Source: Ignelater luminosus
Taxonomy: Eukaryota; Arthropoda; Insecta; Coleoptera; Elateridae
Length of the DNA: 64,000 nucleotides
NCBI GenBank assembly: GCA_011009095.1
Contig: VTPC01090705.1
Span: 163,215 to 227,214, forward strand
Direction of reading: 5' to 3'
Part shown: in pieces, positions 24,701-35,829 of the stretch
How the letters are laid out: each line of letters begins with the position of its first letter
How positions within the stretch are numbered: the stretch's first letter is position 1
The notes under the pieces: model-generated
The model's database searches: none
Seen by the model: only the letters and a program-made list of their open reading frames with translations
Told to the model about the DNA's origin: nothing
Program-made: the position numbers and the translations under genes

Positions 24701-25560
24701 TAATCGCAAAAACATTTTTACGTTACCGGAAACGGAAGTGCCAAAAACATTTTATATTCTCGTATCTCTAAAATAAAAAATATGTAAAAGTGCAAGCAAC
24801 ACTAAAACGTTAAGAATTCCTAATAATATACAAATATTTTATAGTAATACATTAAACATAAACTGTGAGATCAGGAAAATTATAAAATCATAATTTTAAA
24901 CTTTTCAGACACTTCACTGCCAAAATAACATTTAAAAGTCAAAACAAAAATTTGCAAAATAAGAAAATGTTTTATGCAAACAATTCAGAACATTAAATTA
25001 TTATTTATTAAGATCTTAACCTACAAAGTTTTTGGATAATAATAATTCAAGTTATCGATAAAAAGTGACCAATAACTATTAACATGCAATTAATTAGTGA
25101 AGAATGCTATTTTTATTTTCGGGATTCTAATTTCAATTGCAAATAAGCTGCATCATATATCAACAGTCGTAGAACAGCAAGTTTGACGCGCAGTTTTGAA
25201 TCACGTACCTACCTACATAAAAACTTTTATTACGATACAGTTTCACTACAGAATCTTTTCCCCAGTCTTGCGAATCTTAATAAAGGAAGTTTTTCTAAAA
25301 CAACTGCGTCTGTATTTGCTTAACAGGCTTGGCAACCATCGATACTGTGATATTAATAGGGTACCGTTTGCTATCTACAAGCCTTCATTATCGATGCCTT
25401 TCTGGTATTAGACAAATGCGGAAGAAGACACTCAAAGAAACTGCGAAAGGCCCTGTTTTCTATCATAAAGATCCGAACAACCTCCATATTCAAAAACACG
25501 AATACAACAGAAACATTTTGTTAACCTGAAATGACATAATATAACTTAACTTTCATCATG
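21750..25560. other. No recognisable gene; AT-rich spacer
   Basis: Several short overlapping frames on both strands (for example 22769-23050) show no family motif. The composition is AT-rich throughout. The stretch 25330-25560 borders a transposase remnant on its right and may be part of the same dead element. Confidence 0.45.
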
Positions 25561-25599
25561 ATGTGTCCCATTAAAATCTGAAAATGTTCTGATCTAAAA

Positions 25600-26370
25600 T
25601 GAAGGAGGGCCTTCGAAATGTATCTCAATCCAAATTTCTCAAAAACAGTCACTGTTTCATTTGCTTAATGAGAACTGACCCTATCGAGACAGAATGCATA
25701 CTGATCATCGGAGTGTTGTTTCTTCAAGAAGGGTATCAGTCATTTTTGAATGCAGTATTTAATGTACACGTCTTGGTTAATACAATCGAGAAAGAGCGAT
25801 ATACACTCGAGATACAAACGTTTTTGCTGTGAACTTGCCGAATTTGGCTTCTGAATCTTTTTTATGAAAGTACAAGTCATTTTGAGCACAATCACTACAC
25901 CATCAAATAAGAAATATGCCTCATCATCGAGAACAACATCCAAATTAGTGGTGGACTTCAGGAAATTTTCTCGTACCATTTGTATAGCCATATTTCTCTC
26001 CTTTAGAATCCTAGACACACGTCCAATATTCTAAATTTTCTACCCAACTTCCTCAATGTTTGACAGGCTTTCTCAACATTTTTCTTCCAGTAGCGGCTTT
26101 CTTTTCTTTTTAGATATCTTGTTCCTTTTTCTTCCGCTTTTAGACTCTCTATCCAATAAATTTCCATTCTCATTCTTCTGCCTAAAAAATAGCAAAGCTG
26201 GAAATCTCAAACTCAAACTTGACACGCCCCAAAGATTTGTTTGCCTAAACTCCATAAGATTGAATCAAGACGTGACCTTTTATTACATTAGAGTTTTATT
26301 TCTCTGTGAAATTTTGTATCTTTCAAGCAGGAGGTTTAAATTAAGACAAATTTTGTTGGGTAAATGATCA
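25600..26370 (-). pseudogene. Tc1/mariner-superfamily transposase remnant (DDE_3 type)
   Basis: Read on the minus strand, the part near 26040-26000 gives VSRILKERN, resembling the end of an N-terminal helix-turn-helix. VVLDDEAYF follows, with the first catalytic Asp near 25926-25931, matching the VMDDESYF-type motif of DDE_3 transposases. Further on comes INQDVYIKYCIQK, then across a frame break LIPFLKKQHSDDQYAF, and CLDRVSSH with an internal stop near 25665-25700. That stretch resembles the usual FWPDLASSHYA block with the second Asp. The third acidic residue is not recognisable. A lysine-rich piece (26073-26255) precedes it. Family assignment is by motif recognition; the subfamily is unknown. 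Confidence 0.6.
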
Positions 26371-26724
26371 ATCATTTCTTACTTTTGTTCTATATTCTAC
26401 ATCTAAGAATAGGAAGTTGAAGGCATTAAAAGGGATATTAAACAAAAGAAGTTGCTTTCTATTTGTCCTCTGTTTTCTTTGTGATTTCTTTCACTCTACT
26501 TTAAGTAGTTCATAAAAACTAAACTACCTTTAAGGTAATCGTCACTTCTGCTTTAAATCAGAATAAATCAAGAAATTAGAAGAGTTCGCTAACATTCCAG
26601 TAGACTAAAAGAGTCGACTGTCGCGTGTAACCAAATCTAGACTAGAACACTTTAGCCCTGTTAAGACCAACAGAGGTAGACCGCAGAAAATGTGCAAACC
26701 AACCCGAGTTCGTGCTTAATTCTA

Positions 26725-27975
26725 TTAAAAAGGTTAATGGAGTACGAATTCCGATTTTAGGGACCGTAGGACCATCATAGCTTTTTATTAAAGAAACCTA
26801 ATAGAGAGCAAAGTTCGGCGCGTCACCGCTGGCGGCCAATTTTGTTTCTACTCCGAGAAGCTTAAAGAAGAGGAGCGCTGTAGCTGCAAAGTAGATAGAG
26901 GAGGACTTGGGGTGTAGCGCAGCGGAGCTGCGACAATTCTGGTAATTACATTAATGATAATTTAAGATATCTAGTCTGATGTTCAAATAGTTATCTGCAA
27001 ATACAGACAAATACAAAGTAAAAGGATGAAGGCAGAATTGCAAAACTCAAAAATTACGAAATAAGGAAGAATTTAACAACAGTCAACTCTTATCAAATAC
27101 ACCAAATCTACAAGGGCATTCGAGTCCAAATGGTCAGAAATGGTGCATTCAAGTATTAGAGAATGTAGAACCTGCAATCCAAGCCAGTCAGTTAGGCATT
27201 TTCAAGATGCTACAGTTAGTGGCGCCGGCCGGTATACTCAAATTTTTGCATCCTCCCGTCTTACACGAAACAAGTGCATTTGATTTTAGCTTTCTAGAAA
27301 AGCTGGCTTGTTGGGAAGACGTAAGGCGACCCTCTTTCATATTTACATAACTTCCTAGAAGAAGATTAATAGAAAGTAAAACCTGATGAATGGAGGGTAG
27401 TCTAACGCGTGTTTGTAGTATTTAGTTCTCTCGAGTTATTTAATAAAGTGCGTAACCCCTCCAGTTTTGAAACAAAAGTGATCTGGAACAGACGATCATA
27501 TCCATTTCTACTCCAAGAAACTTAAAATAGATAGAGAAGAGTCTAGGGGTGGCGCAGTGCAGCTGCGATATTTCTGGTAATTACATTAATGATACAGATT
27601 ATCAAGAAAACAGTCTTCTTGATAATCTGAAACAAAAACCTCTACCTTGAGGGATCCTTTTTAATAAAATACATTAATGATAATTTAAGGTATCTAGTAT
27701 GATGTGCAAATAGTTATCTGCAAGTTTACAAAGCGCTATCGATAGGCAGACAAATGCAGATTAAAAATACGTTTCAAAGATGAAAGCAGTTACGAAATAA
27801 TGAAGAATTTAAAAACAGCCGACTCTCATCAAAAAATACAAATCCCAAAGTCCAAATGGTGCATCCAAGTATTAGAGAAGATAGAACCTGCAGTCTAAGC
27901 GAGTCAGTTAAGGTTTCGCAAAGCTTCCAAGCATTTCTGAGATGCTCCAATAGAGGCCTGCTTTCTGTTCTGTTT
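26725..27975. repeat. Dispersed repeat family, two adjacent copies
   Basis: Copy one (~26730-27170) and copy two (~27365-27900) share TTAAT.GA.AGT.AA.CC, TTTCTACTCC.AGAA.CTTAAA, TGGTAATTACATTAATGATA, AGTTATCTGCAA and GTCCAAATGGT, each followed by a stretch about a row of AGAACCTGCA. The same family reappears at 32.3-33.4 and 34.99-35.4 kb. No frame is conserved between copies. The second copy carries a 75-bp insertion at 27595. Confidence 0.75.
27595..27669. mobile_element. 75-bp hairpin-headed insertion with 13-bp target-site duplication
   Basis: TACATTAATGATA occurs at 27582-27594 and again at 27670-27682. The sister repeat copy at 26947-26959 has a single TACATTAATGATA followed directly by ATTTAAG, i.e. 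the empty site. The insert starts with a perfect 14-bp stem (CAGATTATCAAGAA / TTCTTGATAATCTG) around a 7-base loop and ends in an A-rich AATAAAA. This is what retroposition of a small structured RNA by LINE machinery would leave. I do not recognise the parent RNA. A local inverted duplication during repair is the alternative. Confidence 0.7.
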
Positions 27976-27977
27976 TT

Positions 27978-28754
27978 CTAGTCGGGCCTTTACGCAGCCC
28001 GGATCAAAGATCGGGTTCGGGCAGGGCCGGGCTCCAGTTTAGAAATTTTTCGAGTTTTTCGGGCCTACGTTCGGTCAATCGGGCCGTTCGATCTTGTCAG
28101 GTCTCTTGAGCAGTTGGAGCTGTTCGGGCCGTCGGGCCTTTTGGACTTTTCAAACCTTCGAGTCTATCGGCTCGTTTGGATCTCTTGGGCCTGTTTGGCT
28201 TTTCTGATTTCTCGGGCCTGTATGTTCAGGGCGTCGCATCGGGCCGTTTTAACTTCTTGGCCCTTCGGGTCTATAGAATCTATCGAACCGTTTGGATCTC
28301 GCCGGCCGTTGAACTTTTAGGACTTTTCAGCCCTTCGGGTCTATCGGACCTATCAGGCTGTTTAGATTACGCGGGCCGTTCTGCTTTTAGAACTCCTTGC
28401 CCTTTGGGTCTAATCGGATCTATCGGACCGTTTGGATCTCGCCGACCGTCGAACCTTTCAGACTTTTCGGGTCTTCGTTTCTGTCGGATCTATCGGGCCG
28501 TTCTGCCTCTAGAACTTCTTGGCCCTTCGGGTCTGTCGTATCTATCGACACTTTTTTAATTTAGTGAGCTGTTCTTGCCTTTAGATCTTCTTGGTCCTTC
28601 AGGTCTATCGGACCTATGAGGTCGTTTGGATTTCGCAGGCCGTTCTGTTTCTAGAACTACCTGACCCTTCGGGTCTATTGACTCTATCGGACCGTTTGGA
28701 TCTCGCTGGCCGTTGGACCTTTAAGATATTTCGGCCCTTCGGGTCTATTGGATC
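27978..28754. repeat. GC-rich tandem array, ~70-bp units in two subtypes
   Basis: CCCTTCGGGTCTAT-type landmarks lie near 28261, 28331, 28400, 28523, 28664 and 28734, a period of about 66-73. Units alternate between a form with GTTGAACCTTTAGGACTTTT and one with GTTCTGCTTCTAGAACTTCT. The approximate order is A, B, A, B, B-like, B, A. The sequence is far richer in G and C than its surroundings. Long plus frames (28114, 28176, 28591) run through it, but 70 is not a multiple of three, so the apparent protein repeats shift frame and are not accepted as coding. The array runs into the gap at 28755. Confidence 0.85.
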
Positions 28755-29154
28755 NNNNNNNNNNNNNNNNNNNNNNNNNNNNNNNNNNNNNNNNNNNNNN
28801 NNNNNNNNNNNNNNNNNNNNNNNNNNNNNNNNNNNNNNNNNNNNNNNNNNNNNNNNNNNNNNNNNNNNNNNNNNNNNNNNNNNNNNNNNNNNNNNNNNNN
28901 NNNNNNNNNNNNNNNNNNNNNNNNNNNNNNNNNNNNNNNNNNNNNNNNNNNNNNNNNNNNNNNNNNNNNNNNNNNNNNNNNNNNNNNNNNNNNNNNNNNN
29001 NNNNNNNNNNNNNNNNNNNNNNNNNNNNNNNNNNNNNNNNNNNNNNNNNNNNNNNNNNNNNNNNNNNNNNNNNNNNNNNNNNNNNNNNNNNNNNNNNNNN
29101 NNNNNNNNNNNNNNNNNNNNNNNNNNNNNNNNNNNNNNNNNNNNNNNNNNNNNN
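28755..29154. other. Assembly gap (400 N)
   Basis: Exactly 400 undetermined bases, beginning inside the GC-rich array. Translated frames across it have no meaning. True gap size is unknown, and the array may be longer than shown. Confidence 1.
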
Positions 29155-29733
29155 TAGAAACGGTCATTTCTCTTCCATCAAATTTGAGTTGTTTGAATTT
29201 TTTAAGGTAGAAAATGTTAGTGTTCGAAAACAATGGTTTTTTAATTCTGCTTCGCGTTCTGCTCCCGCTTCTTGTATTAAAATCACAAAACGAAAAAGTA
29301 GTTTTTCTGATATAGATTAAAAGACCTTTAAAAAGCAAAAAGTTTGAGTGTTTTTGTTGCTAGCCTTTATCGTAATGATACTTGTTTTAACATTGTAAAT
29401 AGAACTATAAAAAGTTGCCAATTTGAATATGAATTTAAAAAAGAACACAAATTTTATCTTTTTATTCACATTATCCGGTTTGGTTTACAAAAGAAATTAT
29501 AATTAAAGAAATCTCATTTGTGATTCTGATTACAATTTGCAAGTCTCGTAGATTTCAAGAAAAAATTAAGTGCACGCAGTTTTTATTGCTTCTATAAAAA
29601 TTAGGTTTTTGGAAGTACAAAGTTTTAGTATCCATGAATCAGAAATATAACTTTTGGTCGAGTATTTCCAATCAAACATAATTAATCGTAAAATAAAATT
29701 TGCTACTCTATCAGAAATGAAATAACCAGAAAA

Positions 29734-30050
29734 CAACATGAATTTATGAATAAAGGATCTATTGAAACTAATTTAGTAACGTTTATAGAATTTGTTAGCA
29801 AAGCGATTGATAAAGGAGGGCAAGTTGATGTAATTTATACAGATTTTTCTAAAATTTTCGATAGCGTTAAATCACGATATATTATTAAGTAAATGTATTC
29901 ATTCGGTTTTTCTTTAAAGTCATTAACTGTATTCAAATCTTATTTACAAAATAAGTTCCATTTTGTACAGATACTTGATCAGCAATTCGAAGTGTTTTCG
30001 GATAGTAACTGACAGTTTTTATTTATTAATGATCTTACGTAAGCCGAAAT
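29734..30050 (+). pseudogene. Jockey-like LINE reverse transcriptase fragment
   Basis: In one frame from 29734 the sequence reads QHEFMNKGSIETNLVTFIE, then VDVIYTDFSKIFDSV, the motif with the first catalytic Asp, up to a TAA at 29890-29892. The same frame resumes with FGFSLKSLTVFKSYLQNKF and FVQILDQQFEVFS. A TGA follows near 30010, then FLFINDLT. The usual GVPQGSxLGPLL block between EVFS and FINDL is missing. The style matches jockey/CR1-type reverse transcriptases. It is a short internal fragment without recognisable ends and with two in-frame stops. Confidence 0.75.
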
Positions 30051-30059
30051 TGCCAAAAA

Positions 30060-32335
30060 GTTGGGTATTCAGCACTTGTCGTTTTAATTCCTGGATCATA
30101 AATTAAAATCAGCAAGTTCTAGAAAGAAATGTTAAAAATTACCCGACCATTATAAAATGCACGTGCAATAGTTAAGATATCCCTCTTTCCATGTGTCGAA
30201 ATAAAGGCAAGGACGACGATTACAATAATGTCTACTTCACCCATATAAAAACAATACAATGTTAAGATAGATAATCGTAATTTTATAATTATATATAAAT
30301 ACTATCGATGATAATTTTAAAATTAACTGTCCTATATAATTATGACTTGACTACAAAACAGGACGATAACAATAATACTGTTTGACCTTTTGTGTATAGA
30401 AATAGCAAAAAAAAAATAAATAAAAAACAGAAGTTACAGTTCTAAACTTGGATAAAGTGCATGTTAACACAAATACTAGTAGCGGCAGGTTGTAGACGTG
30501 CGGTTCGTTACAAATTTTATTTTCTATTGTTCCCATTATAGAATATATATTTATGTTTCTAAACGCTTTTTTCTTTCAATTATTTATTACATTAATTAAA
30601 TTTATTGTTTATAATTGTTTAACGGTAATAATTTCTTTTTTTTCTAACTTAAATTGTTAATAAATTTGACTTTTATGTTTTCACGTTTCAATGAGGTTTT
30701 CAATAAAAATTAAAAAAGTAAAAGTGACAGAGATTGTACGTTTTATTTCATTGCACAATAATTCATAAATTACTTCTTAAATTATAGAAAACATTTTTTT
30801 TCTCTTTCATTACCCAAAAAAACCGAGTACTTGAAAAATAAAATCCACCTGGTAAAATTCCGTTCACCATAAAAATTTTTAATAACGAACTAGAGTATAA
30901 TAAATTACTGTAACTTGATAGAAAAGAGGAACCCACAGGAACGTACAAATTAAGCGTTTACAAATTTACATAATGTTCGCTGCCTTAACGTACGTTAATC
31001 AATGATTTCGCCTCTACGGTTTTATCGAAAGGTGTAATTTTGAAATGGTAGAAGAGCGAGGTTACATACTAATACAGCCAGCAGCTTGCGCATCATCGGA
31101 CACCACTGTGCGCTGAAAATGCCCTGCAATTTACACATATATACATACAGAGCGTATGTACGTGGACATAAAACATCACGACATGGCATGGTAGCTATAA
31201 AGTAGCATGTTCAGTAAACAGGTGAGCGGGCAATGGACAGACGGACGGACAACACGCGATCTAGAGGAATATAGTAGAGTTCGCGGGCCGTGACAAAACA
31301 AGCTCTAAAAACAACGGTTTGCTTATCCCGTTCATACTGTTATTTTATTTTTTTTATTATAAATTACACGATATTGAACAAGTATTAATAGAATATTTAG
31401 AATTTGCATTTTTAATGTCCCTTGCATTATTATTATCTCAAACAAAACATGCATACTTACAGGGATAATCAACTTGATTTGGCCAACCTTTTAGACATCA
31501 AAGAATCTTTGATCTTAATCCTGTTGTAATTTCCACGCTTTGATATCGAGTTTCGTTTCGAACAACTCAAAACCATAATCAAAACGATGTGGTAAACCTT
31601 GATCTGGATACTGGAATTATTGGATTTGGACATAAGCAACGGGTGTATATTCAAAGCGAGCAAATTAGAAAAGATCCTAACTTCAAAACTAAAACTTTGA
31701 AAATTCTTCTCCAGAGTATTAGTCTTGTGATTCTCAAAGTCTAAAGTAAATTAATCTCATTTGGTACGCAATTCAAGAGTTTTCTGCTACAATAATTGAT
31801 CAACAAGGCAAAGCATAGATTGAAGTTCCTGGTAAGATTGATAGATGAAACAAGAAAATTGTATACAAGCCGGAAACTTCTTAAGAGCGTAGAGGTGAAA
31901 CAATTTTTAAAAACTACCTGAAGTTCAACACTATTTGGATTGAAAGTAGATAAAATCAGAATAAATAGTAAGAAATCTGAGAAAAATCAAAAAGATGCCA
32001 AATACTAAATAGTAGCAGACAGGAAAAATATTAAAATAAAGATCAAAAGATAGACAGACAAATCAAATAAAGCGAGCTGTACTGTAATCTTGATTTCGAC
32101 ACATTTTGGACACAAATCAATGCCTTCATGAATACCTACTATAAAAAAATGACTAGTAAGAATTTCTATTGTCTATAATGTTTTCACACCAAGACAGTTA
32201 TGTGTCTTGGTTTTGGTTTTACAATAGTTCTCAAGGATTGATGTCGTGCTGTGCATGTAAGTCTAAAAGAAGCCTAATGCACACTCTGACAGAATGTACC
32301 TCTGCCAGAGCAAGACAGATATGATCTTAAAAAGC
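30060..32335. other. No recognisable gene; spacer
   Basis: Mostly AT-rich. From about 30960 to 31320 the composition is more balanced, with several CpG and a GACGGACGGAC run near 31240; this may be a host regulatory or untranslated region, but nothing defines it. Frames at 30351, 30763 and 31469 (all minus) lack motifs. Confidence 0.4.
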
Positions 32336-32339
32336 CCTG

Positions 32340-33378
32340 AAGCAATCTCGAATTTTTGCGTCCTCCCATCTCTGAAAAAGGTTAATGGAGCGTGAAACCT
32401 GACCTTGGGCACATCAGATTCCTTTTTTGAGTGGTCCATTTAGTTCCCTTTTAAAGGCGTAGCCCAATCAGTTTCCAAACAGAAGTGACCTGTGGCCAAC
32501 ACACTCATTTCTACTCCAAGAGTGATGAAAGAAGAGAACAGCTTTAGCGATAGAAGCCGAAGTAGGGAAATCATAGAGATGACGCAGTAGACTAAACTCA
32601 GATTTCTGCAACCTTTTATTCTATACAATACAAGTATGGGAGGACGCAGCCCTGTTAACGGGTGCAACCGGACCCCTCTTCATCCAGACACGTCTTCGTA
32701 TGTAGCTCTTTTAAAATATAGGGCCCAACCTGGCCCTTTTTTCAAACAAGTCGACCTGATAAGTGGTAACCGCAGACGACCACATCCGATTCTATTTCAA
32801 AAATGATTTTAAAAAACGCCCATTAGTGCATGGAGTCGGCTTGTTGGCTTAGTAGAATAAGATAGTAGGTGCGAGTTTGAGAGCAATAATGAAAGAGCGA
32901 GCAAGACAAGTAAGGCACAATCATATATGGAAAGTGAAATAATTGCGCCTATCTTGAAACTCAGCCTTGGTTTTTAAACCTGAGAATCCACCTTTCGGAC
33001 TTTTCAAATTTTATTAAGTACCGCTGTGCTTAGGTGTGCTTAGCGCATGTCAAAGTTCCTTCAGACAATTCAACGAAAATCTAGAACCTCAGAAGTCTTT
33101 GTCTAAATAAGGATTCGTCTAATCAGCAAGCTTCAAACCGCCCTGTAAACGGCCAGTTTGTTAAAAAAGGATTCTGTTTTGACTCAAAGTATCGCTTCGC
33201 GTATTCTTGAAGATTCCTATCATCTTTAACGTTTTATTTTTCTACCTGCCGCGTGAACAGAATCCGCTTCAAATCTTAATGCAAACTCAATCTTTTCAAT
33301 TCACCTATCCCATATAAAATAAGTTTAGAAAGGCGCACGTTTTCGTTTTTAGCTCTCCAAGAAAAATTAATGGAAAGT
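32340..33378. repeat. Dispersed repeat family, further copies
   Basis: GGTTAATGGAGCGTGAAACC at 32380, CATTTCTACTCCAAGAGTGA near 32507, the diverged CCACATCCGATTCTATTTC near 32780 and TTAATGGAAAGTGAAGTC at 33367 repeat the family seen at 26.7-28.0 kb. The last copy is interrupted by a LINE. Confidence 0.65.
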
Positions 33379-33393
33379 GAAGTCTGGTCTTGG

Positions 33394-34790
33394 AAGTATT
33401 TGGAGAATAGAAGCGATGAAAACAGGAAAGCTTACAGAAATACCAAAACAGAAAGTAAAATAAAAGTGAAAGAAGATAAACGAAGATCATGGGAAGAATT
33501 TGCAGCATTCATGGATGAGTTGCACTTGGGAAACCCAAACCATAAAGTCGATGAGAAAAGATAAAGAGTGTACTATTAAAAGAATTAAGAACAAAGAGAG
33601 ACAAGTATTGACTGAGAGCAAGGACATAATGATGCGATGGAAGGAGCACTTCCAGGACCTTCTGGAAACAGAAGCTAGCAGCTGTAGGGAGGCGGAAGCT
33701 CATTCAGCAGTGTTTGCATCAAGGAAGAATTGATAAGGAGTGACAATGGAGAAATCTCTCGAGGCTCTTAGAAGGGTTAAGTTGGTAAAACCCCCAGACC
33801 ATGACAAAGTGACCCCAGAAAAGTTGAAATACATAAGTCAGGGCGGCCAAGAAGTTCTTCTAGCTACTTACCAGTTGGCTTATAAGCAAAAGACAACTGG
33901 GGCTAGTCTATTATAATCCTTGCTCCGTGTTCCAGGGAAGATATATGCCAGAATTCTAGAGACGAGGCTGGGTACTGCTTTTGACAGCAGGCTAGCAGAC
34001 TCCCAATGCGGGTTTCAAGGAGAGAAAACCACCCAGGACCTGATATTCATTGTGCGGAAAATGGGAGAGAAGTTAATAAAGCACGGCAGGAAGGTCCATC
34101 TGGCGTTCATAGACCTCGAGAAGGCTTTCGACCGAGTTTCAAGGAAACAGATCTGGCAACTGCCGTTAGAATATGGAGTGTTGGCGAATGACATAGTGGC
34201 TACAAGCAGTCTGGAGAGCAACTGTAGGAGCTAATGTCAGGACTGCTAATAAGGAGTTAGAAGCCTTTATCACCAATTAAGGATTAAGACAAGGGTGCCC
34301 ACTCAGCCCCGTCTTATTTATTGTTATGATAGATAAAGTCATTAAGAGGTGCAGAGAGGGGGTAGAGGTTTAAGCTAGCTAACTTCAGGCTACTGCCGGT
34401 TTTCGTCACAGAGCTGGCATTTGTGGACGATGTTGCGGTACTAGCAGCTTTGACTCACAATCTCCAGTTTCATCTCAACATTTGCAAAGAAGAATTAAAG
34501 GCATTGAATATGAAGGTAAGCCTTAGCAAGACCAAGGCGATGGTGATTTCTAGCAGTGAAGCTGAACAACATAATGTATCCTTAGGAGGTCGAAAATTAA
34601 TAAAATTGGGATTCCTAAATCTAAAAGAGTGAGAAGCCACAAGAGCTGGGTGCTTATGCAGGCAATGGAAACGAGAGTTCCACGAAAAATAGAAGGGAAG
34701 ACAAGGATTGATAGGGTAAGAAATCAAACAATCCGCACTGAGATCGAAGTAAAGTCTGTGAAAAGGAAGGTGGAAAGAGGGCAGCTTAGT
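33394..34790 (+). pseudogene. LINE reverse transcriptase, broken
   Basis: A basic linker (33394-33730, DENRKAYRNTKTESKIKVKE) is followed by the start of the reverse transcriptase (LEALRRVKLVKPPDHDKVTP near 33755, in another frame). A deletion joins this to VPGKIYARILETRL (33923), ADSQCGFQGEKTTQDLIF and AFIDLEKAFDRVSRKQIW, where the first catalytic Asp is intact at 34112-34114. After several stops the second motif appears as FVDDVAV, with FVDD at 34420-34431. The tail near 34790 reads GQLSWWGHLENK if a TGG-to-TGA change is discounted. At least five frame breaks or stops make it inactive. It resembles the LINE at 5.9-8.45 kb in layout but is a different family. Confidence 0.85.
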
Positions 34791-34970
34791 TGGTGAGGAC
34801 ACCTCGAGAATAAAAGCAAAGAGGAGAAAAAGGAGGAGGGGAAGGCCGGGGAAGAAGTGGATGGATGATGTGAAGGATGGACTCTCGGCCAAGAACATCA
34901 GACTGGATGAGGCCCGGACTCAGGTCAGAGACACCTCGCGGGATTAGGGGCTTGGATTAAATAAAATAAA
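33394..34970 (+). mobile_element. 5'-truncated non-LTR retrotransposon with 15-bp target-site duplication
   Basis: GAAGTCTGGTCTTGG lies at 33379-33393 and again at 34971-34985, directly flanking 1577 bp of LINE sequence. The 3' end is ATTAAATAAAATAAA, an A-rich tail. The flanks join into the local repeat: the uninterrupted form TTAATGGAAAGTGAAGTCTG is present near 35050. The element begins in the linker before the reverse transcriptase, so the endonuclease is absent. Target-site duplication plus A-rich tail plus 5' truncation are the signature of target-primed reverse transcription. Confidence 0.9.
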
Positions 34971-34985
34971 GAAGTCTGGTCTTGG

Positions 34986-35420
34986 TTCATCGCAACTGTC
35001 CTATTGAAGGTAGCAACGCGACCAGTTTGTGTTTAGTTTTCATAAGAAGCTTAATGGAAAGTGAAGTCTGGCCTTGAATCACCACAGTGCAATACGTGTT
35101 TGTGTCTAATTTTCTTAAAAAGGCTTATGGAAACCAAAGCCTAACCTTGGAACACCAGAGGTGGTTTGTTGAGTGGCGCAGCCCGACACGTCTTCGTATT
35201 TAGGTCTCTTGAAATGGTTCATGGAGGACGCAACCGGAGCCGTTTTCAAGCAAAAGTGAGGCGATCGGTGGTCGCCACAGGCGACCACATCTGTTTTTAC
35301 TCAAAGAATGATAAAGAAGACAAACACTTTAACGACCGGCGTAAGTAAGGAAAATGGCGCAGGGAAACAAAGTTTCAATAGTAGTATACCACACTTACAT
35401 CTCGCGTTTTAAAATTTCCT
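34986..35420. repeat. Dispersed repeat family, copies right of LINE
   Basis: TTAATGGAAAGTGAAGTCTG (35050) and the diverged CTTATGGAAACCAAAGCC (35123) are two copies of the unit start. The part at 35260-35350 (GACCACATCTG, TTTACTCAAAGAATGATAAA) matches 32500-32560. The short plus frame at 35166 lies in this repeat. Confidence 0.7.
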
Positions 35421-35592
35421 TTGGTTCTTAAGAGAAAGAATGCCATAGGTACAAGAATCAGATGCTATTTGCTACAGAAAGTTTTCGCCCTATCGGCTTA
35501 ACGTCTGAGGTCGTTATGGGCAATGAAATCTGAACAAACTTTACAGTATATTTCCGGTCTGCTTCTTTTAAGCTTGGGGGCATTCTTCTGCG

Positions 35593-35829
35593 TTGGTAAC
35601 TCAAGTCATTTCATTATGGTATCCACAGGTTAGGTTACGTTATTCTGGAAAGATGTCGAGCAAAGCAATGGCTGTGCAGGAATTGGCGGCTAAACTTTTA
35701 GACGGAATTCCATCAGCGTCTAAGTGTGGCACTGTAACACAATTTTTAAGACTCTGCGTAGGAAGATTAACTCTCTACGACAACATTGAAAGAATTAAAA
35801 ATCCAAAAACAAAAACGTCGCAACTCTAA
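35593..35829 (+). other. Unidentified 78-aa open frame
   Basis: The frame lies in DNA that is less AT-rich than its surroundings and reads MSSKAMAVQELAAKLLDGIP from residue 21, then GTVTQFLRLCVGRLTLYDNI. It has normal residue variety, with a probable helical first half, and ends at 35827-35829. A CAG that could be a splice acceptor stands just before GTTAGGTT near 35628. No poly(A) signal follows closely. I do not recognise a family. It may be an exon fragment, a mobile element piece or chance. Confidence 0.2.

Noticed and set aside
27595-27629. Hairpin read as a microRNA precursor
   Set aside because: The stem is only 14 bp with a 7-base loop, too short for a Dicer substrate on its own; the insertion explanation fits the flanks better.
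28114-28754. Long plus-strand frames with repeated FGSIGSIGPFGSRR-like protein text
   Set aside because: They arise from a ~70-bp DNA repeat whose length is not a multiple of three; protein repeats change frame from unit to unit and run into N.
28745-29338. Frames of 188-197 aa across the gap
   Set aside because: Most residues are translated N; no information.
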